Under the pieces are notes generated by a model. The model saw only the letters and a list, made by a program, of their open reading frames with translations. It searched no databases and was not told the DNA's origin. Shown here piece by piece: positions 7,204-15,311 of a stretch of 64,000 nucleotides of DNA (within the stretch, counting starts at the first letter, position 1; every line of letters begins with the position of its first letter). The DNA is from Pseudoalteromonas rhizosphaerae (lineage in GTDB: Bacteria; Pseudomonadota; Gammaproteobacteria; Enterobacterales; Alteromonadaceae): the NCBI RefSeq assembly GCF_902498845.1, contig NZ_CABVLM010000002.1, positions 372,001-436,000 on the forward strand, read 5' to 3'. Made by a program: the position numbers and the translations under genes.

Positions 7204-9774
7204 TTAACGTTTTAAGAAACTATTTACAGACGCTAATTCACGCTCTTTAAGTGAAATACAGTTATTCACGCTTTCTTCAAGTTTGCTTAATGTACGGGCA
7301 TAACCTGGTTCGTCAGCAATTTTACTCATAAAGAAGCTTTGTGTTTTTGCTAAGCTGCTGGCGCTACAACCTGAGGTGGTAAAGTTAGGCAGGTTAGGTA
7401 CGAAGAAAGGTGGCAAGTTTGCAACTACCTTATCGTAATTCGCGTATATCCATTCAATAAACAAAGCTTCACGGGCTTTCGTGTAAGCCTGTCCTGACAT
7501 AATCGTACGCATGTCAGATGCAGTGACATCGTCAGTTAAGCTGTAATTTAATACCTTAGTTTGTAGCTCTGGCGTGCCAAAGTAACTCATAGCCGCTAGC
7601 ATTTTTGTACGCACTTGCGGATCTTTGGTAGTTTTAAAGGTATTTATATACGCATCGAGTAGGTTTTTATCACCATGGAATGCGGCTAAGTTTAAGTAGA
7701 TTGACGCAAGGTACGGATCAACTTTTTCTGGGTTATTTAAGTAAACACGGGCTTGTGCCTTGGCGGTATTGATCACACTTTGATCTTCACCATCAAAACC
7801 TAAACGTGCAACTACTTGAGTACGTAATTGCGAGATTGCAGCATCTTCATTTACTTTTGCAGTTAAACCATACTGTTTAGCTGCAGGCATGATGCTTTTA
7901 CGAATAAATTCAGGCCACAGGTCTTGGTTGCTTTCATCTTCAAAGGTACGCTTTTGTGCGGCTAAATAACCCAAAGCGGTATTAGCAACGCGTGGGTGTT
8001 TGTCGCTTACAAAAACTTCTAGTGTTTGCATTAAATGTGCAGCAGAAATAACACCAGCATCTAGTAATGCATCAGCGGCAGACAATAACGCTAAACGTTC
8101 TCGTACTGTCAATGACTGTGCGGCGTTATCAATCAATGCAGCAAATTGTTTGTCATCCATCACCCAGCGGTAATAACCTAAAGCGCCTTGATCAGGATAA
8201 ATCCACTCAGGTTCAAATTCAAGTTCAACAGTTTGATTGGCTTTAGTTAGTAATATATTGGCAGTTTTAACTTTATCGCCAGCACCGTATTTTATTGCAA
8301 CTGGCACATTCCAAAGCTGTGCAGGAGCATCAACGCCCGCGTTAGTAAAGCGGCTTTGATTAATGGTAATCGTTTTACCTTGCTGAGTTACTTTGATCAG
8401 TGGGAATGAAGATTGTTCGATAAACGATTTTAAAACCGCTGCCACATCTTTATTTGATGCTTTACCAAGTGCTTGCCATAAGTCCGCTGCTTCGGCGTTT
8501 TTATACGAGAACTCTTTTAAATAAGCGCGAATACCCTGCTGGAAAGCCTCTTCGCCAATCCAGTTTTCAACCATAGCTAATACCGAGCTGCCTTTGCTAT
8601 AAGCTAAGCCTAGGCCATCCATAATATCGGCTTCGGTTTTGATTGGTTTACGAATTGGCTTAGTACTTAAACGAGCATCTAACGCCATAACGTTATTTTG
8701 CGGCAGGTCTAAATGTGATTCAAATTCAGGGTTAAGCTGGGCTGTGATTTTAGCAGCCATCCAGCTTGCAAACGCTTCATTTAGCCATAAGTCATTCCAC
8801 CATTTCATGGTTACTAAGTTACCGTACCACTGGTGAGCAAGTTCATGAGCGATGATAGATACATTGCGTTGTTTTTTATTGCGAGTCGCTGTAGCCAAAT
8901 CAAGCAGCAAAATATCTTCACGGTAGGTAACTAAGCCTGCGTTTTCCATGGCACCGAATGGAAACTCTGGAACAGCGACTGAATCTAGTTTTTTATAAAC
9001 GTAAGGAATACCAAAGTAGCCTTCAAGCGCGGCCAATACTTTTGGCATTGCTTGCTCGGCATATTCACCTAAGTGAATTTTACCTTGTGGCGTGATCACA
9101 CGACCTGGAATTGGCATGCCTTTGACTTCACGCTCCTCAAATGGACCGACAGCCATGGCCACTAAGTATGAAGGAATTGGCGGTGTTTTATCAAAAAAGT
9201 GAGTGGTCATATCGCCATTAACGGTCGTTTTTAACTCAGGTGTATTGGCATACACTTTTTGAGAGCTAGGTGCTGTAATCGTTAATTGGAATGGAATTTT
9301 ATAACTTGGTTCATCAAATACAGGGAATGCGCGGCGGGCATCGCTCATTTCAAATTGGGTAAATAAATACGGCACACCCTGATCTAAGGTTTTATACAGG
9401 CCAACACTTTGGCGATTATAGGGGGCAGTGAAGTCGACTTTAAGCGTGTATTTACCTGGTTGAATTTGCTCATCGCAGCTAAATTTTACTTTACCTGTTT
9501 TTAGCATTTCAGCACTTAAGTCACAGTTTTCTGCCCCAAGCAGTTTTGCCATTTGCGTTGCGTAAGCAACACCATTTAGCTCGATATAGTTAGTTGGCTT
9601 AAGTACTTCAAGGGCGATTTCGGTCATACCGCTAAAGGTTTCTTGAGCTGGATCAAGCGTTAGAGATACGTGTTGAGAACTTGGTTTTGCGAGCTTTTCT
9701 AGGACAAACTCATTAGCATGAGCTGAACTTACTGCAACGGCCACACTGAGTGTGAGTAGGCTTTTAATAAACAT
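7204..9774 (-). CDS. Periplasmic M1-family aminopeptidase (gluzincin)
   Basis: An 856-residue zinc aminopeptidase. A signal peptide (MFIKSLLTLSVAVAVSSAHA) directs it to the periplasm, where it would trim N-terminal residues of imported peptides. The exopeptidase motif GAMEN is at 274-278. The zinc site is HELAH at 310-314 with the third ligand E333 in LNEAF, the correct HExxH-X18-E spacing, so the enzyme should be active. An N-terminal beta-sandwich domain precedes it (about 25-210) and an ERAP1-like helical C-terminal domain follows from about 540. It resembles aminopeptidase N/puromycin-sensitive types but is secreted, unlike E. coli PepN. The ribosome-binding site AGGGAT is well placed. 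It is monocistronic with its own terminator. Confidence 0.93.
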   Translation of the reverse strand: MFIKSLLTLSVAVAVSSAHANEFVLEKLAKPSSQHVSLTLDPAQETFSGMTEIALEVLKPTNYIELNGVAYATQMAKLLGAENCDLSAEMLKTGKVKFSCDEQIQPGKYTLKVDFTAPYNRQSVGLYKTLDQGVPYLFTQFEMSDARRAFPVFDEPSYKIPFQLTITAPSSQKVYANTPELKTTVNGDMTTHFFDKTPPIPSYLVAMAVGPFEEREVKGMPIPGRVITPQGKIHLGEYAEQAMPKVLAALEGYFGIPYVYKKLDSVAVPEFPFGAMENAGLVTYREDILLLDLATATRNKKQRNVSIIAHELAHQWYGNLVTMKWWNDLWLNEAFASWMAAKITAQLNPEFESHLDLPQNNVMALDARLSTKPIRKPIKTEADIMDGLGLAYSKGSSVLAMVENWIGEEAFQQGIRAYLKEFSYKNAEAADLWQALGKASNKDVAAVLKSFIEQSSFPLIKVTQQGKTITINQSRFTNAGVDAPAQLWNVPVAIKYGAGDKVKTANILLTKANQTVELEFEPEWIYPDQGALGYYRWVMDDKQFAALIDNAAQSLTVRERLALLSAADALLDAGVISAAHLMQTLEVFVSDKHPRVANTALGYLAAQKRTFEDESNQDLWPEFIRKSIMPAAKQYGLTAKVNEDAAISQLRTQVVARLGFDGEDQSVINTAKAQARVYLNNPEKVDPYLASIYLNLAAFHGDKNLLDAYINTFKTTKDPQVRTKMLAAMSYFGTPELQTKVLNYSLTDDVTASDMRTIMSGQAYTKAREALFIEWIYANYDKVVANLPPFFVPNLPNFTTSGCSASSLAKTQSFFMSKIADEPGYARTLSKLEESVNNCISLKERELASVNSFLKR

Positions 9775-9868
9775 AGATATCCCTGATATTTTCTTGTTAG
9801 AGTTTTGTGCTCAGTTATCGTAACAGTTTTTAAGCAGTGAGTAATGAGCTAGTTGGTAACAAAGTTTG

Positions 9869-10549
9869 TCAAATGGTGTGGCGCTGATTAAAGCGGTGCC
9901 AATCAATGTGCTGGTTGATCACGCGTATTTGTTGGCAGATCTGATTAAGGGTGATTACATCGCTAAATTCAGTCAATTCATATTCATTAAAACCCAGCAG
10001 ATAATTAAAAGCATCTTTATTGCCTGCTTGAATTGCATAAATGCGGATTTGCTGCTCAAAATTGAGCCTGAGACTGCTGACAGCGGTTTTCATACCAAGT
10101 TGATCGATATTGGGAATATCACACTTTTGTAAGTAGCCGGCACGCTCTCCTTCACCAGAGAACCAAATGCGAACTTTCTCGCTATAGCGACCTGACTTAG
10201 ATGGTAAGTCAAACAATAGGCGATTGTGTCCTTGTTGTTTAACTGCTGCGATATACTCGTTTAAGCCAGCATCAAAAAGTGCTTGATGGATAGGCACAAT
10301 ACGGGCTTTTATTTTACCGTGGGTATGGAAATGAAAACAAAGGATCTGTTGATGTTCAACAATATCGCACAGTTGTAAATGGCCAATTTCATCACTGTAA
10401 GCTCCGCTGTAATAAGCGATTAAAGGGAGCCAAAAATGCCAGTGTTTCGGCTGTTCGCGAGGTAAGCGTTGATCACCATATATATAGCCATGGTAAAGCG
10501 TATGTAATTCCATAGCGGAAAAAGGGCGGCGACCAAGATGGGACTTCAA
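9869..10549 (-). CDS. Degenerate tyrosine-recombinase-like (integrase fold) protein, probably catalytically dead
   Basis: The 226 residues follow the catalytic half of a tyrosine recombinase: HFWLPLIAYYSGAYSDEIGHLQLCDI matches the arginine-I region, KARIVPIH the beta-hairpin lysine region, and SSLRLNFEQQI the HxxR box. Most catalytic residues appear replaced: Arg I by Tyr51, first His by Ser158, the second His/Trp position by Phe187 and the nucleophilic Tyr by Phe195; only Arg161 and a hairpin Lys remain. There is no N-terminal core-binding domain, and an in-frame stop lies 12 codons upstream of the TTG start. That start has AGGG 7 bases upstream. The frame is intact, which argues for a retained function rather than decay. 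The alignment was done by eye. Confidence 0.7.
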   Translation of the reverse strand: MKSHLGRRPFSAMELHTLYHGYIYGDQRLPREQPKHWHFWLPLIAYYSGAYSDEIGHLQLCDIVEHQQILCFHFHTHGKIKARIVPIHQALFDAGLNEYIAAVKQQGHNRLLFDLPSKSGRYSEKVRIWFSGEGERAGYLQKCDIPNIDQLGMKTAVSSLRLNFEQQIRIYAIQAGNKDAFNYLLGFNEYELTEFSDVITLNQICQQIRVINQHIDWHRFNQRHTI

Positions 10550-10626
10550 CGTAATACCCTGAAAGTAAAGATTTGCGCTAGTTTATAGCAAATAAACCAG
10601 CGCAGTAAAGCAATGTTAAATAATGC

Positions 10627-10977
10627 TTATTCGCTTAGTGCGCGTGCTAATCCAACCGGCTCGATTTCAACACATACTTGGTCGTCATTCCAGTTTAGGC
10701 CAACCAGTGCGTCATCTTCTTTTAGATCTTCAACCCAGTCATCTAAAAACTCATCCAAGGTGATTTGCAGTGGGCTGTAATCGGCCCATTCTTCTTTACA
10801 CTGGGCTTTTGCTGTTGCTTCACTTTCCCACAATAGTAGTACATCGGTGTTTTCAAATTGGTTAGAGTCACAAACCACAAAACCGCCATCTTCAGCACCT
10901 AGCGCCCAGATTTGTTCACTTTGACGTACTTTTTCAACAAAACTAACTAGTTCTGATTCAATTTCGATATCACTCAT
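10627..10977 (-). CDS. DUF2750 domain protein
   Basis: A 116-residue acidic cytosolic protein matching the DUF2750 pattern: FVEKVRQSEQIWALGAEDGGF, then LLLWESEATAKAQCKEEWADYSPLQITLDEFLDDWVEDL and a closing GLNWNDDQVCVEIEP. The biochemical role of the family is unknown. A strong ribosome-binding site (AAGGGT) precedes the ATG. It starts only 17 bases after the GST-like gene on the same strand, so the two are probably one operon, which may run on into the recombinase-like gene 77 bases further. Confidence 0.85.
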   Translation of the reverse strand: MSDIEIESELVSFVEKVRQSEQIWALGAEDGGFVVCDSNQFENTDVLLLWESEATAKAQCKEEWADYSPLQITLDEFLDDWVEDLKEDDALVGLNWNDDQVCVEIEPVGLARALSE

Positions 10978-10994
10978 GTGTTTACCCTTAAATG

Positions 10995-11573
10995 TTAATT
11001 ACGTGGATCGGTTTGCTGCACTGCCTGTTGCTGAGCAAATGAATAATAGAAATTCATTAACTCGGTATGTGCCGTTAGATCCGTTAACTCGCGGAAGCAA
11101 ATCCAATCAAGTAAGCAGTATAAACTGATGCACAGGTATTCACAGCTTTTAAATTCTGCATCTGCAAAATGGTTATTTAAATAGCTTAATGTTTCAGCAA
11201 TGCGTTCATTTTGTAGATTAAAAAATAATTTATCATCCTGTGTATCGAATCCTGAACGCTGACAAAGTAATAGCTCAACCAGCGAATCATTGCATGCATT
11301 AATGATTGTTAGTAGGTGCTCTTGTTGCCAATTCAGACGAGTTTGACTTTGTTGTTCGAGCAAAAAGCGGATGATGTTATTTGAATCAGCTAAAGTTTGC
11401 TGCTTAGTGATTAGCACTGGAATTTTTCGGGCTGGATTATTTTGTATCATCAGCTGACGATCAGTGTCTGAAAAAATATCTAAGTTGATAAACTCAAGAC
11501 TACATTGATTTAACAGTGCCCAAATACGAATGCGGCGTACAAATGGCGAGGTTGTTGAGCCTAATAGTTGCAT
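10995..11573 (-). CDS. Glutathione S-transferase family protein
   Basis: A 192-residue GST-like protein. The N-terminal thioredoxin-fold domain (residues 1-75) opens with LLGSTTSPFVRRIRIWALL, where SPFVRRIR is the usual glutathione-site entry, and contains NPARKIPVL with the cis-proline motif and ADSNNIIRFLLEQ with the Ser/Asn of the gamma-glutamyl site. The C-terminal half is helical. The typical catalytic Tyr/Ser/Cys is represented by the Ser of TTSPF. The substrate is unknown. It heads a likely operon with the DUF2750 gene. Confidence 0.85.
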   Translation of the reverse strand: MQLLGSTTSPFVRRIRIWALLNQCSLEFINLDIFSDTDRQLMIQNNPARKIPVLITKQQTLADSNNIIRFLLEQQSQTRLNWQQEHLLTIINACNDSLVELLLCQRSGFDTQDDKLFFNLQNERIAETLSYLNNHFADAEFKSCEYLCISLYCLLDWICFRELTDLTAHTELMNFYYSFAQQQAVQQTDPRN

Positions 11574-11590
11574 GTGCTTTCCTTAGGATA

Positions 11591-11620
11591 AAAAGAAAGC
11601 CGCAGAGGCGGCTTTCTTTT
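11591..11620. terminator. Bidirectional-type hairpin after ppiC
   Basis: Stem AAAGAAAGCCGC / GCGGCTTTCTTT with loop AGAG, A-rich before and T-rich after on both strands. It lies 21 bases beyond the ppiC stop, so it terminates ppiC on the minus strand and separates it from the GST-like gene. Confidence 0.85.
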
Positions 11621-11641
11621 AGGTTAGTAATAAAACCAACG

Positions 11642-11923
11642 TTATTCTGTACGACTAGTCACTTCAAGTAAGTGGTAGCCAAACTGAGTTTGCACAGGAC
11701 CTTGTACTTGATTAATCGGTGCTGAAAATACCACTTTATCAAATTCAGGAACCATCATACCAGGACCAAACTCACCTAATGCACCGCCATCCTGACCTGA
11801 AGGGCAGTTTGAATGTACCTTAGCTAACTCAGCAAAATCTTCGCCTTGTTCAATCTTGGTTTTTAAATCTAAGCACTGCGCTTCGCTGTCTACTAATATG
11901 TGTCTTGCACTTGCCACTGTCAT
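11642..11923 (-). CDS. ppiC: Parvulin-type peptidyl-prolyl isomerase PpiC
   Basis: A 93-residue single-domain parvulin, the same length as E. coli PpiC, which speeds cis-trans isomerisation of X-Pro bonds in the cytosol. Recognisable blocks are ARHILVDSEAQCLDLKTKIEQGEDFAELAKVHSNCPSG, GGALGEFGPGMMVPEFDKVVFSAP and the C-terminal TQFGYHLLEV with the active-site His. The ribosome-binding site GGGAGAT is close to the ATG. The gene is monocistronic with a terminator behind it. Confidence 0.95.
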   Translation of the reverse strand: MTVASARHILVDSEAQCLDLKTKIEQGEDFAELAKVHSNCPSGQDGGALGEFGPGMMVPEFDKVVFSAPINQVQGPVQTQFGYHLLEVTSRTE

Positions 11924-12008
11924 AAAATCTCCCGTTTCAAGGTGGTGTTTTTTTAATCAAATCTTACGTTATTCTAGTTCAATAATAACTACTTGTACCA
12001 GTATAAAA

Positions 12009-12581
12009 TTAAATATCTGAAATTGCTTGTTCTATTGCTTTAACTAACTTGTCTGAATCAGGCTTGGTTTTGCTATTAAAACGTTCAACCTGTTTGCGAT
12101 CTGCAGATACAAGATATTTATAAAAGTTCCAATTTGGCGAACTCGTTTGGGCATTTAAATGTTTAAATATAGCATTAGCATCACTGCCTCTGACTTCGCT
12201 GGTGGCAAACATCGGGAAAGTTACGCCGTAATTTACAAAGCAAACTTTAGCGGTGTCTTTTTCGTCATCTTCTTCTTGGAAAAAATCATCAGAAGGAAAT
12301 CCCAGTATCACTAAACCTTGATCTTGGTATTTTTGATATAGCGCTTCTAGACCTTCAAATTGTGGCGTAAAACCGCAGTTGCTTGCCGTATTGACTATTA
12401 ATAAGGGTTTATTCTTGAATTGACATAAATTAATGCTCTCTTTAGAGCGAAGTTTGCGCATAGTAACATTAGTGAAATCATCACATGACGTATCCTCAAC
12501 CTGCTGTTGGCTTGTTTGCTCTGGCTGTGCATAAACACTACAACTGAGTATTGCGCAGCATAATAATAATTTTTTAAACAT
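12009..12581 (-). CDS. Secreted glutathione-peroxidase-like protein with altered active site
   Basis: A 190-residue member of the glutathione/thioredoxin peroxidase family with an N-terminal signal peptide (MFKKLLLCCAILSCSVYA), so it is predicted to be periplasmic or a lipoprotein-like export product. The peroxidatic Cys69 is kept in NTASNCGFTPQF, and the late motif PNWNFYKYLV supplies the Trp/Asn of the catalytic tetrad. The middle motif, normally FPCNQF, reads FPSDDF at 96-100, so both the usual resolving Cys and the catalytic Gln are missing. Cys114 (KVCFVNYGVTFPMF) is conserved. The expected role is peroxide or lipid-peroxide removal in the envelope. It stands alone. Confidence 0.88.
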   Translation of the reverse strand: MFKKLLLCCAILSCSVYAQPEQTSQQQVEDTSCDDFTNVTMRKLRSKESINLCQFKNKPLLIVNTASNCGFTPQFEGLEALYQKYQDQGLVILGFPSDDFFQEEDDEKDTAKVCFVNYGVTFPMFATSEVRGSDANAIFKHLNAQTSSPNWNFYKYLVSADRKQVERFNSKTKPDSDKLVKAIEQAISDI

Positions 12582-12705
12582 ACCGATTCCTTAACTTGTT
12601 GTGGCTGATCACCCTGGATGGCAGTCTACCGTTTATTTTGCAGTAGTGTGACTTTAACTCATACGTTACTATGCAATGAAGTGATCAACAACCGCTAAAA
12701 ACAAA

Positions 12706-13194
12706 ATGACAATACGATTAGCAAATAGTAATGATTTAGCCGCCATAGTTGCAATTTATAATGAAACAATAGCAAGTAGAATGGTTACAGCCGACACCGA
12801 ACAAGTAAGCATAGCAGACAAGCAAAGTTGGTTTAATAGCCATACCGAGCAGCGGCCTATTTACGTTTATGAGCAAGACTCTAAGGTGATAGCTTGGCTT
12901 AGTTATAAATCTTTTTATGGTCGTCCAGCCTATGATGGAACGGTAGAAATCAGTATCTATATTACCGCATTTGCACAAGGCCAAGGGCTTGGCAAACGCT
13001 TACTTACTTTTGCCCAAGAGCAAGCTAAGCCATTAAATATTAAAGTGCTACTAGCATTTATATTTAGTCATAATATACCGAGTATTAAATTGTTCGAGCG
13101 CTTTGGTTATCAACAATGGGGAAAGTTACCTAATGTGGCTATTATGGACGACAATCACTACAGCTTAACTATCTTAGGTAAGCATTTAGGGTAG
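12706..13194 (+). CDS. GNAT N-acetyltransferase, phosphinothricin-acetyltransferase-like
   Basis: A 162-residue GNAT enzyme. It opens with IRLANSNDLAAIVAIYNETI, the N-terminus typical of the Pat/YncA branch, and carries the acetyl-CoA loop QGQGLGKRLL at 91-100 followed by HNIPSIKLFERFGYQQWGKLPNVA. The family acetylates amines of amino-acid analogues such as methionine sulfoximine or phosphinothricin. It is divergent from the peroxidase gene and no operon partner is evident. Confidence 0.88.
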   Translation: MTIRLANSNDLAAIVAIYNETIASRMVTADTEQVSIADKQSWFNSHTEQRPIYVYEQDSKVIAWLSYKSFYGRPAYDGTVEISIYITAFAQGQGLGKRLLTFAQEQAKPLNIKVLLAFIFSHNIPSIKLFERFGYQQWGKLPNVAIMDDNHYSLTILGKHLG

Positions 13195-13290
13195 ATATAC
13201 GACTAAAAATAATCCTTTAGATGGTGTTAATGCAGAAAACTTAGACTACGCTTTTATCATGTTAAGTTGATGAAAAGCGGAGTCAAAGCT

Positions 13291-15264
13291 GTGCGGAAAA
13301 TATTGATCGTTGATAGCAATAGTATTTTAGCGATGCGGATAAAAGTATTGCTTGAATTGATTGGCTGTGAAGTTGAATTGATCCACTTTTCAATGCTACA
13401 GGAATGTACTGCGTTTAGTTCTTATGATTTAGTGACTATTGCACATGGTGTTCCAGTGGCTACCGCAAGTTTTTTAGTAACACAGGTCAGTCAAGAGCGC
13501 TTTTTACTGCTTGCACCTAAAGTTGAAAACAGCGAACAACTATCTTTATTTAGTGAGCTTAATCGACTGGCGCCAAATGCTCTGGTGATTTATCCCTTCT
13601 TCGCGAATAAAGAGATCAGCACCTTATTAGAGAGTGTGTTAGAGCTTGGCTCCGATAGTGTTTTAGTATTACCAACGGTATTGTTGGTTGACCATATTCC
13701 GCAGCGGCTTGAAAAAATAGCAAATAGTCTATTAGGTGCTCATATTAAAACGATTACAGCTAATAGTATTAGCTCTGCGATTAGCCAAACACAAGGACAT
13801 GAAATTGATCTGCTATTGAGCGATTTTAGCTTGCCTGATGGATCTGGTTTAGAAGTATTTGCCGCCCTCAAAGTATTATATCCGCAATGTCGTTGTTTAC
13901 TATTTACCTCAAAACCAAATCAAGTGTCGATGATTGAAGCTATTCGCCAAGGGGTGGAAGACGTACTAGTTAAACCAATTAATGAAAATATGTTACTGCA
14001 ATCGGTGCATAAACTTTGGCAAACGGAGTTATTAAAACGTCATAACACTGAATTAGTTGAACGCCTACAAGATACCGTTGATGCACTTATTGAAAAAGAT
14101 AGCTTGTTACGTGTCATTTATAAGCACACACCTGATGCGATTATGTTATTTGAGCGCAATGGTGAAGTGATTGAAGCAAACGATGCTTGCTCTAAACTAT
14201 TTCGATTATCGGCAAAAGCACTGAAAAGCAGCTCAGTATTTACTTTATTGGATGCAACGTCTGTTGAGCAAATCAAAGAAAAAATAGCGACGTTAAATAA
14301 AAATCGTCAATTTAGTTGTGACGTGTATCTGCCAATGGAAGGCGAAGATGCCATTCCATTAGTTGGTTCATTCAATGAGATAGATCATCATGGTGATATT
14401 GCACTTGCGGTTATTTTTAAAAACGTTACTCACCTTAAGCTCAAAGAGGAGCTATTACTCGAAGCAAAAGATATGCTTGAAGAGCAAGTACGTGCCCGAA
14501 CATCACAACTTGAAGACGCTAAAAATATCGCTGAGGCAGCAAATCACAGTAAATCAGAGTTTCTTGCTAACATGTCCCATGAATTACGCACTCCAATGCA
14601 TTCAATATTAAGTTTTGCCCGCTTTGGTTTAGATAAACTCGGCAGAGGTGATATTTCAGTTGAAAAGCTACAGAAATATTTATCTCGTATTGAGTGTAGT
14701 GGCGAGCGGCTGCTCTCATTACTTAATAATTTACTCGACTTATCTAAACTCGATGTTGGTAAATTCCCTTTTAATCCTCGCCCACACAATCTTAATAATA
14801 TTATTAAAACCAGTATTGATGATGTGTCAGGTACTGCTATGGAAAAAGATATTGAAGTGAAGTACTTACCACAAAAACCGCCTCTTATAATTGACTGTGA
14901 TGAAGAGCAAGTAAATCAATTATTACGCAATATCCTCGGCAATGCGTTGAAGTTTAGTGATCCGCATAGCTGTATTGAAGTCGTTTTAATTAAGCAGCAA
15001 GAGCAGGCAATTATTGAAGTGATTGATAGTGGTATAGGGATCCCCGATGATGAGCTTGAACATGTGTTCTCAAAATTTGTACAAAGTAGTAAAACCAATA
15101 ATGGTGCTGGCGGAACGGGGCTTGGCTTAGCTCTGTGTCGTGAATTTGTATCATTACATAAAGGTGTTATTTCTGCTCATAACAACAGCTCAGGAGGCAC
15201 GACGATTCGTATAACTCTGCCATTAGAAATAAAAATTTCTGCTACTCAAGAAGAAATTACTTAG
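13291..15264 (+). CDS. Hybrid sensor histidine kinase (REC-like, REC, PAS, HisKA, HATPase)
   Basis: A soluble kinase with no membrane segment. I place the start at GTG 13291 because GGAG lies 8 bases upstream and the receiver fold begins at once (RKILIVDSNS); the frame is open to an ATG at 13270 that lacks a ribosome-binding site. Numbering from the GTG, a degenerate receiver spans about 1-115 (no phospho-Asp at the expected position). A complete second receiver spans about 130-250 with D178 in SDFSLPDGSG and a conserved Lys in VKPIN. A PAS domain follows (about 270-385), then a coiled coil, HisKA with H430 in FLANMSHELRTP and HATPase with GTGLGLAL. Receivers at the N-terminus suggest it is driven by another kinase. 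The response-regulator gene follows after 47 bases. Confidence 0.9.
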   Translation: MRKILIVDSNSILAMRIKVLLELIGCEVELIHFSMLQECTAFSSYDLVTIAHGVPVATASFLVTQVSQERFLLLAPKVENSEQLSLFSELNRLAPNALVIYPFFANKEISTLLESVLELGSDSVLVLPTVLLVDHIPQRLEKIANSLLGAHIKTITANSISSAISQTQGHEIDLLLSDFSLPDGSGLEVFAALKVLYPQCRCLLFTSKPNQVSMIEAIRQGVEDVLVKPINENMLLQSVHKLWQTELLKRHNTELVERLQDTVDALIEKDSLLRVIYKHTPDAIMLFERNGEVIEANDACSKLFRLSAKALKSSSVFTLLDATSVEQIKEKIATLNKNRQFSCDVYLPMEGEDAIPLVGSFNEIDHHGDIALAVIFKNVTHLKLKEELLLEAKDMLEEQVRARTSQLEDAKNIAEAANHSKSEFLANMSHELRTPMHSILSFARFGLDKLGRGDISVEKLQKYLSRIECSGERLLSLLNNLLDLSKLDVGKFPFNPRPHNLNNIIKTSIDDVSGTAMEKDIEVKYLPQKPPLIIDCDEEQVNQLLRNILGNALKFSDPHSCIEVVLIKQQEQAIIEVIDSGIGIPDDELEHVFSKFVQSSKTNNGAGGTGLGLALCREFVSLHKGVISAHNNSSGGTTIRITLPLEIKISATQEEIT

Positions 15265-15311
15265 CTTGACTGGTAAGAGTTTTTTTTATGACTAAACTAT
15301 TAATATGAATT

